Of a stretch of 64,000 bases of DNA, positions 56,517 to 64,000 are shown in pieces. Within the stretch, counting starts at the first letter, position 1, and the number at the start of each line of letters is the position of its first letter. The stretch comes from Brachionus plicatilis (Eukaryota; Rotifera; Eurotatoria; Ploima; Brachionidae). The notes beneath the pieces are model-generated. The model made no database searches. It saw only the letters and a program-made list of their open reading frames with translations, and was not told the DNA's origin. The stretch covers positions 1,497,389-1,561,388 of the forward strand of contig QEOQ01000253.1 in NCBI GenBank assembly GCA_010279815.1, read 5' to 3'. Both the position numbers and the translations under genes were made by a program.

Positions 56517-59500
56517 TCAGACTTCAACACTTTCTTTCTTTTCGTCAAGTAATTCCTTCAGAGCTTTCTTTGAGCCAGGACTATTCTCCAAATAGGCATG
56601 GTAAGCCTTGGTCATTCCTTGGCGATCAGCAGTTTCATTCAACTTCATTCGGAAATAGTCATGAATTGTTCGCTTTCGATCTTCTTCGAATCTATTAGTG
56701 CTATTCAGATTTTTTTTCAATTCGCTCCTAAATAAAAAGCATTATCTTTCGAATGATTAAAGTCTAAAGGAATACCTTATTGTATGAACATCATCGACAT
56801 AAAACGGGCCTGTTAAATCACGTGGTTTTTTCACAATTACTTTGGGAAAGTTGGGCGCTAGTGTAGAACCTTCGAGTGTATCTGGTCTGTCCAAAATGTC
56901 TGACTCTCTTTTAAAATAATTATGATTACGAAGTCTAAAGGGGGTTCACTCGGTTCTGAATAGGTAAAGCGTGTTTTGAAAAAAAGAATTATCAAAAAGT
57001 GTAAAAAAAATTAAGCAATTTACCAAGCATTGGACTTTGACAGTATCCAACACCGATCAAAGCGCATTTAAAAGAACAAAAGCAAAGATTGGGTAACAAA
57101 AAAAGAATTTATGAAACCAAATTTTATTCAAATTCAAAATACAAAGAAAAATTGAAATCAAAAATCCAGATAAAATTGATGTTGTTCGTCAGAGTAGTTG
57201 TTAATATTCAATCAGTCAAGAGTCAATGTTAGATTTTTTGTTTAGACCTTTTTTAAAAGGGAAATTGAGATTTGTTTGGTTAAATGGGTTGTGATAAAAG
57301 GAAATTAAAAAATTTAATACTTACAGTTTTGAGCGAGGGACAAATGAATGGCTCAGACTTCTAGTAACTGATGGAGCCAATGTGCGCTCCATTCTGTAAG
57401 CAACCCATGGTTCGACTATGCTTGTCGCTGTGTATCGGTTGTAGTAACCAATATGTTGGTAATTCTGAGGCTAATAAAAAATGTTTAGCTTATAAATGTT
57501 TATTTTAAAACTTTTCATCTATGATGAAAGAAAAAAATTATGTGAATTCTATAAAATATATTTTATTAAAGAGAAATTATTTGCTCATGTTAATACAATT
57601 CAAGTTACAGTACTGATTTGACACGTGGATTTTACGTAAATTTTCGTAAATTTGCTTTGGCCAAAAAATGGCAAAATAATTTTGAACAAATGTCTGAGCT
57701 TTTGACAGACCAAACATTTGTGTGTCGCTCTTACAGGTCTGTTGACTTGCCATTTTTTGGCCAAAGTAAATTTACGTAAAATCCAAGTGTCAAATCAGTA
57801 CTGTAAATTAAAGTTTTTGCCTCTTTTAATTCTAAACTTTGATAAATCAGGTAGCTTAAATTGAAATTGAGAAATATGGCGACTGGTCAAATTACTAAAA
57901 TTTTTGTATCTGATAATTTCGATATTAGAAGAAACTTAATTTAAATTTTTTTTAACTTTTTTTCATTTTTTTATGCTATTTTTCACTAAAATCAATAAAA
58001 ATTTACTAAAATTCCAAAATTTTATTTACAAAAAAAAAATGTTATTTTTTTTTATTTGAAATTTCCTATTAATTTTGAAAAAAAACTTAAAAAAGTAAAC
58101 TACTACTACTAAGTAAAAAATTGTAAGAATTTAAATTTTTTTGGATCTTTTAATTTTTTACAAAATTTTACGTAAATTCGGTAAATTTACTGTTTTTCAC
58201 TAGTAATTTTACATAAAATTACCGAAATTCCCGTAAATTTACTAAAATTTTGACAAAACCTCTGGAACAAATTAGTACTGTAAATATATCGTACTAGATC
58301 TTTTATGATTAAAAAATATTTATAGTAACACTAAAATTGGGGAAATAATTCGAGAAAGGTTTTTATCGCTCATCAGAAGAGAAAAGGTAAATTTTGGTTA
58401 AAACTTTAAAACAGAAACTTAAGATTTGCCATAAGTTTTAGATTGCTTATCAAAAAAGTATAAACCTCATCCTTTTTAAAGCAAGAGTGGCAAAAGATAA
58501 AAAAAGACAACTTGACAGTTTTTTAGATTTAATAAAAGTGTCTTTTTTTTCATATAAGTTTAATTCCAAAGATGAATTTCGAATTTTTGATACAGTAATT
58601 TCAGGATTATTTCTTATTATCTTACATTTAACTTATTTAACAAAATTTTATCAATAAAAACCAAAAAAAAATAAAAAATTACTTAAAAAAACATAAATTA
58701 TTAACTGTTTAAGATTAACAAGGATCAATTAAGTGACTTGACTGGAGGGAAATTAAGATTTCTGTAATTTTCCTTGCATAGCGCAATGCGCTACCTTAGG
58801 CGAACTCTTAGCCTCTGCAAGCTTGCTTGTCGTAGCTTTTATTATTGTTATTAATAATATTATTTTAAAAAACGTTTTTATGTTTTATTAATATTTATGA
58901 AAAAACAAATTTATGAGTTTGGTAATAGTTTAAAAAATGAAATCATGTTTATTCTTTATTAACTCTTATATGTTTTATTAACTTTTTACATGTTTTTTCA
59001 ACCCTACCAGACTTGATTCGCTTTCTCATTCAATTAAAAAAGCAATGAATTCAGCAACATTGTTTTTTATCCTTTACAGACTCTCTTTTAAGTCAAAAGT
59101 TTAAGTCTAGGTCACAAAATTTTAAGTCAAAATCATGACTTAAAATAATTTTTTTTTTCTTAAGTCAAGTAAATTAATTAAATTTTTATAAAAAAAGTCC
59201 GATGAACATGAATTTTTTGTCGTTTCAGGTAGTAAATTTGGCCGCCAGATGTTCCTTTTACCGTTTTAGGTAGTTATTGTGTTAAAAAAAATTTAAGTCA
59301 TTGACTTATGACTTATAACTTAAAAACAACTCTGATCCTTTCTCTAGTTATTGCGCTACATTAAAGCGTATGTAATTTTAAAAATTTGATTTTTCAATTT
59401 TCATGTAAACAAGAAAATTGTAATGGTGCTAGTCCTAAATTTTAGTTAAAAAATTTTGTATGCTTATTTCTGAATTATTGAAATACAGATAAGGTAAAGC

Positions 59501-61818
59501 CTAATTTTTCTTAAATATATAATTATTATAGCCGGAAAATACTAAAATAGGTAATTGCATCTCTTTGCATTCTGATAGATAATTTTTGACTCCTTAAAAA
59601 AAAGTTTTGAAAATACAATATCTTGTTCTTCTCTTTTTTTGTAGCGAATTTCACATAACCTTCATTAATTTAGCTGGAGAATTTAAAGAACGTTTTATGA
59701 ATTATATAATAATTAGAAAAAAGTAATTAATTATTAATAAAAAAAATAACAAGAATTTAAGAATTGATGCAAAGACATTTTATTCCACGTAAAGATTATT
59801 AAATTCTTTATTTTTAATTTTTAATTAACAAGTGAATATTATGGAGTAAGCCTTTTGAAATATTTTTCCAATCTTAAATTTATGTTTTATGTTTTTGTTC
59901 AAAACTTATTAATTTAATGATTTAATTTAAGTAACTTTTACATTTTAAATCACTAAAAATTGAAAAAGACTATAAAAATGATTAAATCGTTTTTTTGTCT
60001 GTCTTGACATGAGACTGTAAATTCAACAAAATACAAAGGGCAAAGGCCCTTTTTTGTTCTTTTTAAAAGGCTCATAAAAGTATCTCAATTTTTTTACTAA
60101 AATAAGGCTTCAATTTAATTGTAAATTTAAAAAAAAAATTAAAAGTAAAATTGTTAGTAAGCTTTTTAATGTCAAGTTTGGCTAAAATGCTAGAAAATCA
60201 ATTTAATGCGACACCTGAAGACGTTGTTTTTTAACCTAAAAATAAAAGAAGTGCTAATTAAACATAAGAAAAACCTGAAGTGAATTATAAATAAAAATTA
60301 ACTTTAAACGTTACCAAAAGGGTACCAAAAAATATCTGATAAATAATACTCAATCCATCTGGTTGATATTAATGTTCTAATCAAACTAAGAATGATAAAA
60401 AAAATTGAAAATTTGTCATAGGAAGAATATAAAAAATTTTTTCTTTTATTGTTATTTTTATTTAATTGATGTCGATTATAAAATTTTTTTTTGTATATAG
60501 TTTTTTTAATTTTAAGAAAACTATCAAAATGTTTTTTAATACCACCAAGTTAAAGAAGAAAATTATTTCTAATATTTTTATTTGGATCGTATATATTTTT
60601 TGATTAACGAACTGCAAGCAGTTCAAAAAAAATTTTTAGAAAGATTCAAATTTAAAAAAGAAACTTTTCTAATAATTAAGAAAAGGGAAAATTCTAAAAT
60701 TCTAAAATTAAACACCATTTAGATTAAAATGCCAATACAAATTAAAAAAAAATTCAATTTTTATTCAATTAGTATAAATTTAAATTTTTTATTAATTTCA
60801 GTGTATTCAAATTAAATTTGAGTCTAAGAAAAAATAAATTAAAATCACTTACTGTTTTAATCAAATTTTCAACATGATGAATATCATAATACGGATTAAG
60901 ATCATTGAAAACAAAAGGAGTATGTTCTTTTCTTTAAAAAAATTTAAAATTTTTATTAGTGAAACTTTTTAGTTTCTGAATAAAAACCTCTTTGGAAACT
61001 TAATGGTACTGACTTCCCTGGTCAGACCTTCTTTGATTCGTTTCAATTCCAAATGAGTATACTCGTTTGATATTGCTGGAAGCACTGGTGGCAAGCTTGA
61101 TTTTTTAGTACTTCTCGATACTTAAATAAAATTTACATAAAAAATAAATAAAAAAATTGATTTCTATAACAGAATAATGCTCAGCTAACATTTAAGTGAA
61201 TTACATAAACATTTATTAACTTGGTGTAATTGTTACTTGATGATTCTGTTTGACGAATTGTTTTCGTACTTCGGCTGATCTTTTCAATACTTATATTCTC
61301 TTTTAAATTAAGAGCTGAACCTTGATTCCTATTTTTTAAAAATTTAACCTCTTAAATAACAGAATTATCATTTTAAAATATTTTTCATCCTAACTATTTA
61401 CCACAATTGGTTGTCTTGACTAAATTTTGGTCATCTTCATTAGAGGCTATTTTTTCTATTGAGTCATTTTGGCTCAGATCGGAATCGGATCTATGACTCT
61501 GCTGATCCGAATTTTTTCTATTACTTTTTAAATTATTTTCATCATCAGTTAAATTTTTGCTTAAGTCCAAATCAGTTTGGTCGTGTTCTTTATTCTCCCT
61601 ATCGGTGGAATCACTATAAACCTTATCTTGGCTAATATCTAAGATATTCAAAGCTGTTTCAATATTTAAAGAGTCTGATGTTAGTAAAGAAACAAAAAGT
61701 TAGTTTAAAAAAATGTTTAGTTCTGAATTGTACCTGAATTATATTTTTGTGGCTTAGTGGCTTTTGGTGATTCTAAAGGAGTTTGGGTTTCATCAAATTT
61801 GCTATCGGATTCGGACAT
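56517..61818 (-). CDS. Uncharacterised 389-aa protein, eight exons
   Basis: Exons 61818-61734, 61674-61402, 61320-61237, 61120-60988, 60931-60853, 57470-57325, 56934-56776 and 56727-56517 give 389 residues with every phase matching. The fourth donor (GTTTTT) is weak. The N-terminal 150 residues are acidic and low-complexity (DSTDRENKEHDQTDLDLS). The conserved-looking part begins NEYTHLELKRIKEGLTRE, then FNDLNPYYDIHHVENL, YNRYTATSIVEPWVAYRMER, PKVIVKKPRDLTGPFYVDDV, and a helical C-terminus ending KKESVEV. No signal peptide, membrane segment or enzyme motif. I do not recognise the family; the Tyr/Pro/Arg-rich style recalls axonemal or cytoskeletal proteins, which is only an impression. Intron 5 (57471-60852) is 3.4 kb and repeat-filled, unlike the others. 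A possible extra exon (RFDRCWILSKSNA, about 57062-57022) lies in intron 6. Confidence 0.75.
57605..57806. mobile_element. 202-bp MITE with TACAGTACTG ends
   Basis: Ends TTACAGTACTGATTTGACAC and GTGTCAAATCAGTACTGTAA. The arms of about 65 bp continue through GGATTTTACGTAAAT and TTTGGCCAAAAAATGGCAA. Lies in intron 5 of the 389-aa gene; may use a TA or TTA target. Confidence 0.85.
58140..58283. repeat. Degenerate TTACGTAA / TACAGTACT repeat
   Basis: TTTTACGTAAATTCGGTAAATTT and AAATTTACGGGAATTTCGG-type words face each other and the right side ends AGTACTGTAAAT (58271-58282), as in the MITE at 57605. Left boundary unclear. Confidence 0.45.
58741..58860 (+). mobile_element. Non-LTR retrotransposon 3'-end-only copy
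   Basis: GCTACCTTAGGCGAACTC ... GCAAGCttGCTTGT (58817-58830) ... CGTAGCTTTTATTATTG: the same layout as family A (outer GCTAC/GTAGC pairing, inner GCAAG stem, TTA tail) with a different sequence, so a sister family. Inserted in intron 5 of the 389-aa gene. Confidence 0.65.
59077..59334. mobile_element. MITE, CAGAGTTG family, copy 3
   Basis: 258 bp starting CAGACTCTCTTTTAAGTC and ending GACTTATAACTTAAAAACAACTCTG in pieces of the family type (TIR CAACTCTG at 59327-59334). ATCCTTT precedes (59069-59075) and follows (59335-59341). Inside are AAGTCATGACTT-type palindromes like those at 15041-15151. Confidence 0.75.
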
Positions 61819-63057
61819 TGTTTTTGTTTGTCTGTGAAATTTTACAAAATAAATCAAAATCGAATTTTTAATTGATTTGAATATTAGTTAATTTTAAAAA
61901 AACAAGAAATGGCTTAAAACATAGTTACTAAGTTTTTTGTTTTAAACGAAATGCATAAAATTTTTTTTGAGCTTAGCAACTGCGTCGGCATTAAGTGTTG
62001 CATGAGACTCAATATTATGAGATGGTTCATAAATTTTTGGCAAACTTTTAGTATAAAGCTATTTCCCTAGTAACTTAATCCTGAGTATTTATAATGAAAT
62101 AATTAAAATTGAAGCCTGCAATTAAGAAAAGTTTTTTGGAAAATTTTAAGGTGAAATGTGCTTTCCTTAGTTTTTTAATTACCTTTTTAAAAAGGATCTA
62201 ATCAATAAAAACAACGAACACAGATTTCAAGATTTAAATATAATTTTTTGCACTTGAAATTTTTCAAAAATTTTTAAATCATTATTGAATGAACAAATTT
62301 AAATATTTATTTTTACTTAATTAATTTTATTTGATACTTTGAATTAAGATTTCTATTTTGACGTCAAAAAAAATAAGGAAATTAAAGAGTAAAAGAGTAG
62401 GAATATTTTTTAGTTTATTCTAAAGGTGCTGAAATTCTGAAATTATTTAAAAAAAATAGTCTAAAAACAAACGCCTTTGAAAAAAATCCGAATTTCGCTG
62501 AATTTTCAAATCAAATTTCAAAACATTGCTTTATCTAAAATTTTATTTCTGTTAATTTTATTTAAATTTAAAAAGATCTATAATTATATGAAATTAAGCC
62601 ATAAAAACACTATTAATTATTTAATGACGTTAAACTTTTTTGTGTTATTCAAAAACATTATTTAATAACAATTAATAAATAAATGGGGAATTTTTAATTA
62701 AATAGCAAATTTTTTAAATTTTTACCATACATAAATTAATTTGGATTGTAAAAATATTTTTCTATTGGTCATTAGATTAATTTTTTATGTCATTCTTTTT
62801 GGTCTATAAAAAATAAAAAACATTATCAAAAATATTTTCAGTCTTTTTTTAAAGTTTAAGTCAACGTAGACGTACCTTGCTGAATATTATTTTTGTTTAA
62901 ATACCAAAAACCAATCTAATGGTAGCGTATCAAAATTATTTTAATAAACTTTCAAATATTATATTATATAAGAAAAAAAGAATTACATTTTTGAGTTTTA
63001 AAAGTAAACTAAGAATTAGAAGAAAGATGAAAATAAATCGAATAAATACTAAGACGT
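61819..63057. other. AT-rich intergenic DNA upstream of the 389-aa gene
   Basis: No feature recognised beyond the expected promoter of the minus-strand gene. Confidence 0.4.
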
Positions 63058-63170
63058 AATAATAATAATAATAATAGAAGTAAGCTCCGATAAGCTATGC
63101 TTGCAGAAATGACTTGCGAAGGAAGGGATCTATGGTAGCTGTGTTTCACGTAAATAAAAGGTGGCATAAG
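63058..63170 (-). mobile_element. Non-LTR retrotransposon 3'-end-only copy, minus strand
   Basis: On the minus strand: AGCTACCATAGATCCC ... TTCGCAAGTCATTTCTGCAA ... CATAGCTTATCGG ... then (TAT/TTA)n. Layout as in the other 3' ends (GCTACCATAG, GCAAG, TAGCTTAT, TTA tail). Confidence 0.6.
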
Positions 63171-64000
63171 AACAGCGAAAAATAAAAAAATCAAGATTTA
63201 CAAGCCAAAAAAATAGAATTTAAATAATTTAAAAATATATCTTAAAAAAATCCAAATTAAATTTAGAATTTTTTTTTATTATATTTTTTCAAATGTTCAA
63301 AAAAATTGCCTTGATTTTAAAATTTATTTTATTTAGCAATCGATTCATTTGTGAAATGTCTTTTGATGCTATTTTTTATAAATTTACTTAATAATCTCTG
63401 TAATTGAGGGCACTAGCTAGTTTTAATTTTTCAAAAAGGTTAGGGTTTTTTTATAATTCACTGAACAACCAGAAATCACTTCGATTTAAGGAGATTTTTA
63501 GTCTAATTATAATTTAAAAAAATTAAAATTCTTATTTTTTCAAAATTTTTTTAGTGAAAAACATTGTTATGTTATAAAATTATTATTTTTAAATTTGTTT
63601 TTTTTTTTTTTTAAAGTGTAAATTTATGAATTACAAATTAAAAAAAATTATATATATTTAAGTAGCCAGTCATTTTTAAGTTAATAAAATGAGGATTTAG
63701 TTAGAATTTGTACTGAAAATTTTAAACCGGCTGAGGATTTTAAAAAAGATCGTCAATTTTAGATCCCATAAGTAATTTTAAGATGGTCTCAAAGTAAATT
63801 TTTTTTAAATTCTTATTGTATATTTAAGATTTATATTCTATACAAAAATATTTGTTTTTACAATAAATATTTTTGAAATAAAGTGCTTTTCAATCAATTT
63901 CTAAAGAATAATAGAAATTTGATTTGTTTGAAAAATATAATAAAGATTAGCTCCAGTTATATTAGTAAGAAAATGCATATAATAAACTAATTAATATTTA
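63171..64000. other. AT-rich intergenic DNA
   Basis: No feature recognised. Confidence 0.4.

Noticed and set aside
63009..63194. 61-aa minus-strand frame with a poly-Leu run
   Set aside because: The Leu run is the translated (TTA)n tail of a retrotransposon 3' end.
1..64000. CRISPR array, operon, prokaryotic or prophage features
   Set aside because: Spliced animal-type genes and retrotransposons throughout; no regularly spaced repeats.

Overview
This is a very AT-rich (by eye roughly three quarters or more A+T) piece of a eukaryotic, almost certainly animal, genome. Reasons: a HAND-type bHLH factor, a mitoferrin, a PDGF/VEGF-type cystine-knot ligand, a CREB/ATF-like bZIP factor, short GT-AG introns (mostly about 45-130 nt), AATAAA-type poly(A) signals, and many non-LTR retrotransposon and MITE remnants. 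A small-bodied invertebrate with compact introns fits; a monogonont rotifer (Brachionus-like) is my best guess, but this is inference from style, not a proven identification. There is one assembly gap (N run, 19713-20150).

Layout. 0-3 kb: a minus-strand single-exon gene for a 967-aa protein with a Sec23/24-like CxxC...CxxC finger and a von Willebrand A domain. 3-7.3 kb: a foldback element interrupted by a second MITE, a dead non-LTR retrotransposon (family A), and a decayed SWIM-finger gene. 8.1-9.1 kb: a four-exon PDGF/VEGF-like ligand gene (minus). 10-20.9 kb: a transposon-rich zone with truncated RT copies of at least two families (A and B), a hAT transposase relic with a non-autonomous hAT inserted in it, a chimeric RT junction and the N gap. 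21.1-24.8 kb: a bZIP gene (minus, nine exons resolved here, 5' end missing). 28-30 kb: two copies of one MITE family around a small cysteine-rich exon. 30.8-32.4 kb: the 3' part of a NOL11-like gene (plus) converging on a small secreted-protein gene (minus). 32.9-35 kb: a family B RT fragment and a 1.1-kb near-palindromic foldback element. 35-40 kb: gene-poor. 40.1-41.1 kb: hand (minus). 43.6-44.6 kb: a badly decayed RT. 49.1-50.1 kb: mitoferrin (plus). 55.5-61.8 kb: a six-exon four-TM membrane protein gene (plus) converging, 35 bp stop to stop, on an eight-exon gene of unknown function (389 aa, minus) whose 3.4-kb intron has filled with repeats.

The genes do not form a pathway or operon: they are ordinary independent metazoan loci. 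What ties the window together is the repeat content: several RT copies end in a similar GCTAC...TAGC hairpin plus a (TTA)n tail, and a MITE family is flanked by 7-bp target duplications at three independent sites. Exon models were built by hand from splice signals and reading-frame phase; they are internally consistent, but no transcript or homology search was available.
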